A stretch of DNA of 64,000 bases from Rhizophagus irregularis (lineage: Eukaryota > Glomeromycota > Glomeromycetes > Glomerales > Glomeraceae). Under the pieces are notes generated by a model. That model was not told the DNA's origin. It was given only the letters and a program-made list of their open reading frames with translations, and ran no database searches. Location of the stretch: contig NC_089436.1 of NCBI RefSeq assembly GCF_026210795.1, positions 2,976,001-3,040,000 of the forward strand. The letters run 5' to 3'. This document shows, one piece after another, positions 42,541 through 53,224 of the stretch (position 1 is its first letter; each line of letters begins with the position of its first letter). A program made the translations under genes and the position numbers.

Positions 42541-42978
42541 CTAGTAAAATCCACACCGCTCAAGAGCCCACCTTACCATACCATGCTCTTTTCTAGCTTC
42601 TGATAACTCTTTACAAGCCTTTTGATACTCCTTCCAATTAAGCTCATGAAGTTCACGATTTCCAATACCCTCCTCCTCAAATGATTGACCAAGATCATCC
42701 TCCGCTTTTTTCTTCTTTTCTACTGCCCTGTCGTATGCCTTCTCGGCTTTCTCATGCCGCTTCCACAACTCAGCTTTACAACAGTTGTACCAGAGTCTGT
42801 TTATCTTGAGATGCTTTCCGAATTCTTTGACTGGAAGGTTTCTGACCATTTCTCTTACTATGTCCGGGTCGTTGAGGGGCGATACCTGCATTTGGATCCA
42901 TTTATGGATTCCATAGATGTCTACTAGATCGAGACCAAGATCTTCGGTAAGAGAAGTGGCTGCGTGTAAGTTCATCAT
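42541..42978 (-). CDS. F-box-like coiled-coil protein
   Basis: 145 residues from ATG 42978. Residues about 38-72 (MVRNLPVKEFGKHLKINRLW, then CCKAELWKRH) have an F-box-like pattern (LP, helix, NRLWYxxC). A lysine/glutamate coiled coil follows (about 75-135). The start lies only 18 bp inside the right terminal repeat, which therefore holds its promoter: a TGTTCAATT motif 26 bp upstream and the aagtaacata leader shared with the other F-box gene. Intact frame. Function inferred only from the F-box resemblance. Confidence 0.55.
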   Translation of the reverse strand: MMNLHAATSLTEDLGLDLVDIYGIHKWIQMQVSPLNDPDIVREMVRNLPVKEFGKHLKINRLWYNCCKAELWKRHEKAEKAYDRAVEKKKKAEDDLGQSFEEEGIGNRELHELNWKEYQKACKELSEARKEHGMVRWALERCGFY

Positions 42979-42995
42979 TGTATGTTACTTATGGT

Positions 42996-43219
42996 ATACC
43001 CATTGTTCAATTACTTATTTTTTCTGACGGGGTGGGACGGGGTTAGTCATACTGGTTCTATAGACCTTCTAGGGGCTTACCTGCTAACTTACCTGGTTTG
43101 CTGTCTCACTGCTTCCAACAGATGAATAGACGGAATTCTGACTTGTTTCAGATGTTCCGGATGTAGCAGATCTGGGGGGTAAAAATAAAACTTTTTCTGG
43201 GGGGATGTCCTCTCATATT
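42996..43219 (-). repeat. Right terminal inverted repeat of the Polinton
   Basis: Complement of 1-130 plus 3682-3778. It has a G-run (tggggggtaaa) and short catctg-type words. It may extend further right, because related words (catctgccacatctgccaca) continue to about 43260; the window edge prevents comparison on the left. Confidence 0.87.
43004..43012 (-). promoter_or_regulatory. Shared upstream motif, one mismatch
   Basis: TGTTCAATT inside the terminal repeat, 26 bp upstream of the F-box-like gene start. The left repeat carries a copy near 3760-3770. Confidence 0.35.
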
Positions 43220-43304
43220 TTTTCTGAAACATCTGCCACATCTGCCACATCCGGGACAACCCTCTCATTATATCCGTTTTTGCTTCCTTTTCTATTGTTT
43301 TCTA

Positions 43305-44230
43305 GTTATTTGGTATATATATTTGTTCCAGATGTTGTCCCAGATTGTGGCGGATATATGGGGATTCCTGAGTCCCGTAGGGGCCATATAGGTACTGCGA
43401 AGCCATGAGGCCGAGGTGGGTGGAGCGGTAGCGAGACCCACATCCAGCCTGATGACTTATATCCAAAAAATTTTTGTCATTCGTTTTTATTATTTTGTCG
43501 ATTAATTCTATTTTATTGTTAAACGACTTGTCTTTTTTATCTTCTTTTGTATACGTTCGTAACCATTCGTTCTTTTTTATAATATTATTTAGAGTTTCGT
43601 ACGGTTTAATATAGTCTTCTTCTTTTCTTCTATCTAAATTTCTACTGATATCATTTTCTATGTGTATTAGACATTCGTTACTACCCTTTTTTTTTACTAA
43701 TGTTTCTATAACATCCTTGACATTTCTTCAATTGAGGCGAATTGTTTAAGTCATAACTATCTCCGACTAGTTCTAAATGTATTCCTATTCTTTTGTATTT
43801 CTTGCTCTGCGATTTTTTTTTATTAATACTAAATATCGGATATTCCCCGTAGTCGTTCCAAGTTATAATACTATTTTATCCGATTTTTCATCTTCATCGA
43901 ATAGTTTATATGAATATTTTCTTTTTGTGCTTGTCCTATAAACTCGTTTCTTATTTTCCTTACTTGTCCACTTTCATCTGCTATTAATTTCGATTCTAAT
44001 TTTTTAAACCATTTCGGCGTTTTACCTTTCGTGTTCTTTCCTCTTTCTTTACATAAATGCTTCCATTTTAGTAAAGTGATACTGTCTGCCTCTAGGATGT
44101 CTTCTAAAAACATTATATTTTTTGTTTTTCTTGATTGAGTACTTGTTATAAAATCCTTACGCTCCATTAGTTCAATTAGGTCAGTCTTTCCTCCTTTGAT
44201 TCTGTGACTTTCTCTAAAGTCTTTTATTTC
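43305..44230 (-). pseudogene. LINE-type (non-LTR) ORF2 3' fragment
   Basis: Minus-strand frame carrying SITLLKWKHLCKERGKNTKG and KTPKWFKKLESK, then a C-terminal CQGC string, similar to the region after the reverse transcriptase in non-LTR elements of Glomeromycotina (remembered pattern). TAA at 43871-43873 and a one-base change in an A-run near 43685 interrupt it; the frame then stays open to 43305. The 5' part, including the reverse transcriptase, is missing. The GC-richer 43305-43450 (ctggatgtgggtctcgctac) looks like the LINE 3' tail. It abuts the Polinton end, and the 43218-43223 T-run could be its poly(A). Confidence 0.55.
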
Positions 44231-44350
44231 ATGATTACATATTGCCTATGAAAAAAGTCTGTGTGATTTTTGTTGAAAAATCATTCAATTAAATTCACTA
44301 CGATTTCTGTATATTTGACCATACAATAATTGTGCTAAAAATTGCAATAA

Positions 44351-44381
44351 GGCTGAACCAAATTAATTATCTGTTTTACAT
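44351..44381 (+). repeat. Left terminal inverted repeat of the DDE-like transposon
   Basis: GGCTGAACCAAATTAATTAT continuing to tttacat; perfect complement of 52071-52101. Confidence 0.85.
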
Positions 44382-47300
44382 TACACTGTTTATGAAAGTT
44401 TAGAGGAGGGGGAAGGTCGAATAAAAAAAAAAAAATTTAAATCCCGTGACTTTGTATAATAAAGTCACATGTAAACTTGAAATTTTATTAACGAAAAAAA
44501 ATATTAAATGTTAACCATACTAAGACTATTACAATAAATCAACTAGTTAACATGATTTGTTTTTTGTTTTTTTCTATTAACCTTCTTTTCCAACCGTTTA
44601 TAAAATGATTTCCCACTTTCATTACAAATATTACATAATGGATATATTAACTTGAATTTTTCCTGTAGATTTTGAGGCACAATTACAAAATCACTATTTG
44701 CACCACACCAATAGCAGATTGGAATATTTCCTACTTTTTTTGAAGAATAATAAAGCAATTCAATAGGGGAATCACAAGAAATTTGAACTCTAACAAAAAT
44801 CTCTTGAGCCAAATTATGATCATCTGGAAAAATTGGTGATCCACACGTATATGTATAAGTTTGTAACACCAATTTTAAATCTTGTTTTTGTTGTTCTGTT
44901 AAACGGGAATTACTATAAAGGCATCGTGTTTTTCTACAAGAATTACATTTTATATATTCTCTAATTTTAGCAGAAATGAGAATATTACTTGGCGCCAGTT
45001 CAGCTTTAGATTCTAAATTGATTAAAGAAGGACGAAATTTTTCTGTTGTGGGTTTGCCATATAAATTTGCAAATGTCTCGTAATATCTATTTGAAAAATT
45101 ATTCAAGTTAATAATACTTCAATTTAATAATATTTAACATTTTATATAAAAACTAATATATAAAAAATACCTCGTGATGGTATTGGATCAGGTAAAAAAT
45201 GTAAGTTTTGAAAGACATCTGTTGGCATTCTAATTTGATAACAAACTTCACAGGAAGTTTGATTACATTTTTTGATCTAAAAAAATTTACAAAAACATGA
45301 ATATTTATTTGAATTAAAATAATTTTACTACATTAAAGCAATTTTATTACCTGAAATGAGTATGCTCTTTCTTGACAATGAGTTTTGATAAATTCTACCA
45401 GGGGTTTGTGTTTTCGCAATTGTTGTTAAGTAGTTTCATCTTTAGTCAATGTGGAATCAATTCGCAATATATTCTTCAAAATTTAAGTAAATAAAATTAT
45501 TAGAATAAAATAAAACAATAACAAAAATAAATCATTTTAAAGTATTACCTCAAACATCTCATTAATTTCCAAATCAGATGCAGGATTTTCAGTTTTGAAT
45601 GCTTCATTTTTCCAAACTAAATGTTCTGTACGCTCGCGAAGCAGTTCTTGAACTGTTACAATACATTTTTCTAATTCCACCTTTAAGCATGGATTATCTT
45701 TTGCTTTTTCGCGTATATCTTCTAATGTCCTTAAAGCCTCAAATTCGTCTTCAAATTCCTCAGGCATTTTTTCTCTTTCTATAGCAACACCTTGAAGTTC
45801 ATAATTAATCACGCTCATAATTCTTTCTGCAGGATTACACCAACTATGATGTGGAGCTGTCTTAACTGCGATTAACATATCAAAATTGCCTGCTAAAAAT
45901 AAACATATTAAAGCTACTTGAACTGATCCAAAGGTGCATCTGTGATCGGGACCTCCATCAGTATAGAGCGACAATATTGAGGGTAAAGATTGTGTTGGAT
46001 ACTGACGATTCATCAGGTTAAAAAATTCTGTTGAATGCCTTAATGCACTACTCGGTTGAAAAATGGCATCTTTAAAGCAGGCATATACTTTTCCATCATA
46101 GAAAGATTCAGATATATCATTTGGAATGTTAATGAATAAAGTAATAGATGGTGTTAATGACAACTTAGTAAAGTCATGATCGGCTGCTGTAATTTCTCCT
46201 TCAGCTGGTGCCAAAGTCTTTTTATTGCGAACGCCTGTAGATACTGGTACATCCTCACCAATAGGCACTTTGTGCTTATCATCTGCCGAGATAAAACATG
46301 CATAATCTTGATATTTGATGTTAAATTCGCGTTCATACTTAAATATCGTGTGACAATAATGTTCATCTTCACTGGATTTTCGTAACAATCGGGATTGCAC
46401 CTTATACTTCACATTAAAACGCCTAGTATACTGCATGGCTTTGGTAGTATATGCATTAGATAGTGCAAAATTCAATCTTATCCACTCTTCTGATGGAATA
46501 GAAACACCACTTGACAGAGGTAAGCCTTGATATTTTGTATTTAAACGAGTAATAATTCTTTCTCTCAATTCCCGAATAGATATAGTATATGGAATATATA
46601 AAACAGCATCTGTTCGGCGTTCATTAACAACTGTATTATTATGCTAAAAAAAATAAAATATTAAATTTATTATAAGAAATTAAGAATTTTTAATTAATAC
46701 AAATTAATACCTCGTTAAAATATCCATCAAGTTCATCCCAAAATATATCAAATTTTGACCCTCGAAATCCATTATTAGTCCTAAGATCAATTATTATAGA
46801 AGGATCTTCCAATAACATCATAAGACGTAATCTTTCTTCTATCTCTTTACTTATTTGATCATTTGATAATGAAGCATCACCAGTTAAATCGTGATACAAC
46901 ATTCTAAGCACCGGTTTTGAAAGATTGCGAATTAGGGAGTACTATAAACAAAACTTTAATGAGATTTTTAATTAAAAAAAATATATACAATACAAATAAT
47001 GTTCACAACTTGCCTTTTGAAGCACATTTTTCCTCATTTGTCTTGTACAATATATTGGTATTATGTCATTTATACGAGTAATCATCTGTGCTTTAAGAGT
47101 TTCATAATATTCACTTGTTTCTTCAGTATCAGGTGCTTTCCATATAAAATTAAGTGTTCCAAGATAATTACCATGAGGATATCTAAATAAATAATTTTAT
47201 AGATTAAAATGCTTTTGTAATCATGTGCGTTAACGCGTAATTGCATGCTTTTAAAATTTTCAAATATAAAACAAGAATCTTACCTGTATAATCCCGTAGA

Positions 47301-47439
47301 GACAGATCACTGGTCGAAATCAAAAAAATCGGACATATGGAAAATCGGCCAAAAATCAGACCAAAATTGACTAACATTATAAATCAGCACATCTGATTGA
47401 TGCCAATCAGACAATTTGATAAAAATTCAGCAAAAAATC

Positions 47440-48130
47440 ATTATATTTGATTGACGGCTGATTGATGCTGGTTGAAATTAAAAAAAAAATGGACAAAATA
47501 GCAAATCAACCTAAAATTTGCCCAATATTCAAATATGCACTTCTGATTTATGGAAAATTGACAATTCAATAAATATTCAATAAAAATTCAATAAAAATTC
47601 AGCAAAAAATCATTATATTTGATTGACGGCTGATTGATGCTGGTTGAAATTAAAAAAAAAATGGACAAAATAGCAAATCAACCTAAAATTTGCCCAATAT
47701 TCAAATATGTACTTCAGATTTATGGAAAATTGACAATTCAATAAATATTCAATAAAAATTCAATAAAAATTCAGCAAAAAATCATTATATTTGATTGATG
47801 GCTGATTGATGCTGGTTGAAATTAAAAAAAAAATCTGACAAAATGGCAAATCAACCTAAAATTTACCCAATATTCAAATATGTACTTCAGATTTATGGAA
47901 AATTGACAATTCAATAAAAATTCAATAAAAATCCAACAAAAATTTGTCAAAAAATCATTATATTTGATTGACGGCTGATTGATATCAAAAAAAAATCTGA
48001 CAAATTTGTAAATCAACCTAAAATTTACAATATTCAAATATGTACTTCAGATTTATGGAAAATTAACAATTCAATAAAAATTCAATAAAAATTTAGCAAA
48101 AAATTATCATATTTGATTAACAGCTTAAAA
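47440..48130 (+). repeat. Subterminal tandem array, unit about 185 bp, 3.5 copies
   Basis: Units contain tttgattgacggctgattga, tgctggttgaaattaaaaaa and tatggaaaattgacaattca. The last copies are shortened. The frame at 47822-48037 is an artefact of the repeat. Confidence 0.85.
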
Positions 48131-48597
48131 TTTGCCTAATATTGTCTGATTTATGGCACTTTTATATCAAATTGCACTGGTCGAAATCAAAACTTTTGGG
48201 CATGGAAAAATTGTCTCAATTTCGGAAGTTATTCGAATAAACGATTTTTCAAAATCAACTTATGATGTACTAAGCCGCAGCCACAGTAAAATTAATCTGG
48301 CAATTAGTTGATCTATTACCGAATTTAGACTTTATTTAAACTAAAGTTTCGAAACTTTATCTTCATCTAACTTCATTCCTAAACAAAACGGTTTTAAACG
48401 TTTTGGGATTTTTTTTTAATTTTTTATCGGAAATAATGTTCCAATTTTTAACATTTTTATTTTTTACGAAACGTTTTTTAACTTTTCATTTAATATTTTC
48501 AATCGGAACATTAGTTAACGTTCTGATTTTATTAATTTTTTTTTGCAAAACTATTACTTTAAAAAACGTTTTCTAACATTTTTTTTTATACTTTTAT

Positions 48598-50235
48598 ATA
48601 GGAAATCGGCTCCTACTTGGATACTGATTTCCAAAGGTAAGTTTCGAAACAAAAGTTTCGAAACTTTAAAAAACGTTTTTTAATATTACTAAAAACGTTT
48701 TTTTTTACTTTTGTATAGGAAATCGGCTCCAACGTGGACGCCGATATTCCAGATAAGTTTCGCATTTTCGAAACTTCTTTGAAAAAAACGTTTAACGTTT
48801 TTTTTTTAATATTATTGTAGGAATACCGTAAAGTTTCGAATTTTCGAAACTTTTTGACAAAAATTAATAAAAAACGTTTAATTTAACGTTTTTTATTATA
48901 TTTTATTATTTTTTTTTGCAGGGAAATCGGCTCCAATATGGATACCAGAATCCCGCAGGTAAAGTTTTGATTTTCGAATCTTTTTGAAAAAAATTAATAA
49001 AAAACGTTTAATATAACGTTTTTTATTATATTTTATTATTTTTTTTTGCAGGGAAATCGGCTCCAATATGGATACTGGAATCCCACATGCAAAGTTTCGA
49101 TTTTTCGAAACTTTTTGAAAAAAATTAATAAAAAACGTTTAATATAACGTTTTTTATTATATTTTATTAATATTTTTGCAGGGAAATCGGCTCCAATATG
49201 GATACCGGAATTGCACATGCAAAGTTTCGATTTTTTGAAACTTTTTGAAAAAAATTAATAAAAAATGTTTAATATAATGTTTTTTATTATATTTTATTAA
49301 TATTTTTGCAGGGAAATCGGCTCCAATATGGATACCGGAATCCCACATGCAAAGTTTCGATTTTTCGAAACTTTTTGAAAAAAATTAATAAAAAACGTTT
49401 AAATTTAACGTTTTTTTATTATTTTTATTAATTTTTTTTGCAGGAAATCAGCTCCAAATTGGATATCGGAATCCTGCAAGTAGTTTCGATTTTCGAAACT
49501 TTTTGACGCAAATTAATAAAAAAACGTTTAAATTAACATTTTTTTATTATTTTTATTATTTTTTTTTTGCAGGAAATCGGCTCCAAATTGGATACCGGAA
49601 TCCCGCAAGTAAAGTTTCAAAGTTTCGAAACTTTACGAAACTTAATAAAAAACGTTTAAATTTAACGTTTTTTTATTATTTTTATTAATTTTTTTTGCAG
49701 GAAATCAGCTCCAAATTGGATATCGGAATCCTGCAAGTAGTTTCGATTTTCGAAACTTTTTGACACAAATTAATAAAAAAAACGTTTAATTTAACATTTT
49801 TTTTATTATTTTTTATTATTTTTTTTTGCAGGAAATCGGCTCCAAATTGGATACCGGAATCCCGCAAGTAAAGTTTTGAAGTTTCGAAACTTTATGAAAC
49901 TTCGAAACTTTATGAAACTTAATAAAAAAACGTTTAAATTAACGTTTTTTTATTAGATTTTATTATTTTTTTTGCAGGGAAATCGGCTCCAAATTGTACC
50001 AGAATCCCGCAGGTAAAGTTTCGTCGAAACTTTTTGACGCAAATTAATAAAAACGTTTAATTTAACATTTTTTTTATTATTTTTTATTAATTTTTTTGTA
50101 TGGAAATTGGCTTCGATTTGCCATCCTACAGGTAACGTTTTGATTTTTGAAACTTGAAACTTAAAAAAAAACGTTATTTTAATGTTTTTTCTTTTTTTTT
50201 TGTAGGAAAATCATCTCCAATTTGTAGAAACAAAT
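48598..50235 (+). repeat. Array of about 14 exon-like units of 105-135 bp
   Basis: Each unit has aaaacgtttaatttaacgtt, a T-rich tract ending TTTGCAG, a conserved segment of about 36 bp (gaaatcggctccaaattgga, taccggaatcccgcaa), then GTAAAG or GTAAGT and agtttcgaaactt. The 36 bp segment is a multiple of three and is bordered by acceptor- and donor-like dinucleotides in most copies. Confidence 0.85.
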
Positions 50236-50379
50236 GGGAATTAAGGAATTTAACGTATACCGGATTTGTTAGAAAGTTGGGATGATTTTTGGTGAAATTG
50301 TTTTATATGTATATGTAATATTTTAAATTTCAGAATAAAATTTACTGTAATTTGCGATACAATTCAGAATACAAATCAG

Positions 50380-50640
50380 AATAAATTTTTTACTACAAAT
50401 CGGAATAAATTTTACTACAAATCAGAATAAATTTTACTACAAATCGGAATAAATTTTACTACAATTCGGAATAAATTTTACTACAAATCAGAATAAATTT
50501 TACTACAAATTGGAATAAATTTTACTACAAATCGGAATAAATTTTACTACAATTTGGAATAAATTTTACTACAATTCAGAAAATTTTGTCACAAATTTAC
50601 CATAATTCAGAATAAATTCACTGCAATTCGGTAAATTTAT
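50380..50640 (+). repeat. Array of 21-22 bp units (aatcggaataaattttactac)
   Basis: About eleven copies, degenerating at the right side, followed by cattctgatcggcatcgatc and the right terminus of the CACTG element. Confidence 0.85.
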
Positions 50641-52070
50641 GAATAATATTTTTTAAACAATTCGGATTAAAAATACTAAGCAATTCAGATACAATTCAGA
50701 CATTCTGATCGGCATCGATCAGCCTGCCAATCAGAACTTTGCCTAAATTAATAAATCGGCCATATTTATCACCAAATTCAGCCTAAAATCGGACATCCGA
50801 TTTCTAGCCGATTTGGACTATTTCGACCAGTGGATAACTGAATATCATGAATAAAATTATGTTTCTTTATAGGATCATCTGATATATAGAGATTAAGATC
50901 AACGAAATCAAATACTTCTCTATTTGCAAGATCAAAATCTAATATACAATATCTTGAATCAATTTCTTCATTACATTTAGAAATCAGATGAATATTACAG
51001 TTATTAGATGGTTCACGTGCTGGATTTTCACTTTCATGAAGGGTCCTCATATTATTATTAGTAGTTTCAAGATGATCAAGATATTTCTTCATCATGGATG
51101 TGAATTTAAAGACATTTAATACAACTTCTTGCCAAGAGTTTTTAGATGCCCAAGGTTCAGCTAAAGAAAGCTCTATAGAATTAGCTAATTGAAAAAGTTC
51201 TAGGCGTGTAAGTTGTGGTTTTTTTTCTTCATTCTTTGATAATATTCATTATAAACGCCATTTTGCTGATACACCAGAAGAGAGTTAAATAATGATGGAA
51301 GATGACATCCTCTTGAGCGTAACTTTTCTAAGTGTGGGTCTATATACCATATAGCCTTAGTTAAACGTTCAATAAATCGTTTTCCATAAGTAATATGACC
51401 ATCTCCAAGCCAACCGACACACCTACTTTGAAAAAGTTGAATAATATGGTTATATAATAATATATTACGTGTATCTTCACGTTTTTGTGCTGGAAATTGA
51501 TGCCTGGAACCCATCAACCTTGTAAGAGCGTTAGGAAGTTGTATTGGTGGTGATAAAGGTGCAGCAACATCGTGTGAAAGAAGAATATACTTGAGGTACA
51601 TAAATCCTAATGTCTTCATTAATAAAAGTTTACCCTTTAACCCTTCATGCACTGATATCCAAGGTCCAGTTTCTGATTTTCTAATTTCTACACATACATT
51701 TCGGTGAAAGTAATTTCCAGAAGTTATTAGATCAAATAAAGTTGAAAACAAACTACTTTCTTGAGTTTCTTCTACTTCTTTTGCCAAAGGGCCTATTAAA
51801 ATTTAAGCATCCTCATTTACTTGAACAATTATATACATTTAAGTGTCCTTTTTTAAATGTCGTGTCATGTAAAACAAAACTGCAAGTACGTAACGCGACC
51901 TGCATTTTTCATTTTAAATTAAAAAAATTTAAAGTTTAATGGTAGATGTAATATGAAGATCGGATTAAATAGCTTAGTGTTCACATGATACTAAGCGTTT
52001 ATTGGCTGGACTTTTGTCACGTGATTATTTATTTTTTCTGATTATTTGAGAAAAATTGGGGAGGGAGGAT

Positions 52071-52101
52071 ATGTAAAACAGATAATTAATTTGGTTCAGC
52101 C
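52071..52101 (-). repeat. Right terminal inverted repeat of the DDE-like transposon
   Basis: Perfect complement of 44351-44381, followed by TAA. Confidence 0.85.
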
Positions 52102-52104
52102 TAA

Positions 52105-53224
52105 ATCACACAATTATTGCATGGTAATTCATTCAATAATTATCCTATTTTTGACCTGAATTTATACAATTATTGTGTGATTTTTGAGCCAAATTTTAGG
52201 CCATATTTTAGGAATTATAGGTTAAATTTTACAGTAATAACAGGCAATTTATAAAGTGAAATTATGAATTTTTTTTTATTGACTTAAAATATAAAAAATA
52301 TACACAATATTTCATAAATAAAATACTAAATTTGATATAATCATAAATATAAAAATTTGTAAGAAAATAAAATAAAATAAAGTATGTTAGTAACATGAAA
52401 GTAAATTAGTAGTATCAAAGAAGAAAGTAAATTATTAGTGTAAGTAAATTATTAGTATTAAATAAAAAAGTATGAAGTTAGTGAAGAAAGCAAATTAGTA
52501 GTGTTAAAAAGTAAATTATTAGTGTTAGTAATAAAAAAGTATGAAGTTAGTGAAGAAAGCAAATTAGTAGTGTTAAAAAGTAAATTATTAGTATTATTAA
52601 TAAAAAAAAAAGTATGAAGTTAGTGAAGAAAGCAAGTTAGTAACATTAAATTTATGAAAATAAAAAGATAAAGAACACAAGTTTTTCTTACTTGATATTT
52701 TAAAAGAAAGTTGAAGAAAAGTTAAAAGGTTAAAAAAACATAAACAAAAACATTTCACGTCGTCATATTTATTTTGATGATCAGATCACATGATCAACAT
52801 ATATAATTTTAAGAGTTGATTTTTACCGCATAATTCTGGCCAAATTATAATTCCAGTCAGAACTAATTGTGTAACCTAATAAAAAGTTTTTGACTTTTTT
52901 TTAGTTACAAGATGATACAAAAATTTCACCAATGGGTCCGGAAAATGCCCATTTATAAGCAAATATGCAGTTGAATTTTGTGTAACCTTACTGCATAAAT
53001 CACTTTACTTAGGAAAATCTATTTGTAATGGTTAAAAGTGGTCTATTCGACCCCAAAAGTGGTCAAATGTAACCATACAGGTAAGATGGAAAGTAGTATA
53101 GTAGGATTACCCAAAAATTGCTTTCTGTATCCTAAATTTAAGTCTATTTTCAAGTTGTACAATAATTACAATTTTTATTGTACAAAAATTTTTTTATTTT
53201 ATTTTATTTTTAAAATATAGACTC
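52105..53224. other. AT-rich stretch with a tandem repeat, no gene seen
   Basis: 52370-52660 is a repeat of aagtatgaagttagtgaaga and aagcaaattagtagtgttaa strings (about 65 bp, three copies). Near 53045 and 53229 the words attcgacccc and ggggtcgaat form a 10 bp inverted pair about 185 bp apart, perhaps a small MITE without a visible TSD. Confidence 0.5.

Larger units (their letters stand above)
1..43219. mobile_element. Polinton/Maverick-like DNA transposon, interrupted by nested insertions
   Basis: The terminal sequence at 1-130, continued at 3682-3778, is the reverse complement of 42996-43219, which gives long terminal inverted repeats. Between them lie the genes expected of a Polinton: RVE integrase with chromodomain, family B DNA polymerase, SF3 helicase, A32-like ATPase and zinc-ribbon proteins. 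Subtracting the insertions at 131-3681, 3914-28148, 32090-32478 and 32943-34056 and their duplicated targets leaves about 13.9 kb, a normal Polinton size. The left end lies at or beyond the window edge, so the TSD (6 bp in known Polintons) cannot be checked. No DJR major capsid, penton or adenoviral-type protease gene was recognised. Most genes are damaged, so this copy is probably dead. Confidence 0.85.
47308..50832. mobile_element. Non-autonomous CACTG-ended element (3.5 kb) inserted in the DDE-like gene
   Basis: Both ends are CACTGGTCGAAAT (inverted) and GAT flanks both sides (47305-47307, 50833-50835), a 3 bp duplication as made by CACTA-type elements. Removing it joins the DDE-like coding sequence in frame. 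The inside is three tandem arrays with no coding gene. The terminal word recurs inside the left array (gctggttgaaattaaaaa). Confidence 0.85.
44543..51905 (-). pseudogene. DDE-transposase-like protein with zinc-ribbon C-terminus, multi-exon, interrupted
   Basis: The coding frame is clear from about 51787 leftward; a possible ATG is at 51905 but the first exon is unsure. Exons: about 51787-50833 continued at 47307-47284 after the CACTG insertion (joins in frame at HDIQLS), 47182-47010, 46941-46711, about 46640-45545, then about 45500-45350, 45280-45170 and 45120-44543, with GT-AG introns. Candidate catalytic residues are D in SADDKHKVPIGED, D in YTDGGPDHRC and E in SWCNPAERIM. The C-terminus has CxxC pairs (CNSCRKTRC, CYWCG, CNICNESG). 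Damage: a frameshift near 51225 and TAA at 45426-45428. Proteins of this type are known to me only as uncharacterised; the catalytic role is inference. Confidence 0.65.
44351..52101. mobile_element. DNA transposon with 31 bp TIRs, TAA TSD and an unnamed DDE-like protein
   Basis: The ends are perfect 31 bp inverted repeats beginning GGCTGAACCAAATTAATTAT. TAA lies on both sides (44348-44350, 52102-52104). The element holds one multi-exon gene reading leftward. Without the CACTG insertion it is about 4.2 kb. A 3 bp TAA/TWA duplication with GGC-type ends is what PIF/Harbinger elements make, but the protein does not look like a Harbinger transposase. The flanks (ccatacaataattgtg and cacaattattgcatgg) form an inverted repeat, so it sits in the middle of a palindromic target. 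Confidence 0.75.

Noticed and set aside
28149-43219. Capsid (DJR major or minor) and adenoviral-type protease genes
   Set aside because: Looked for among all frames of the Polinton; nothing with a recognisable pattern was found, though a diverged protein could escape reading by eye.
47822-49867. Several 60-71 residue frames
   Set aside because: All are translations of the tandem arrays of the CACTG element.
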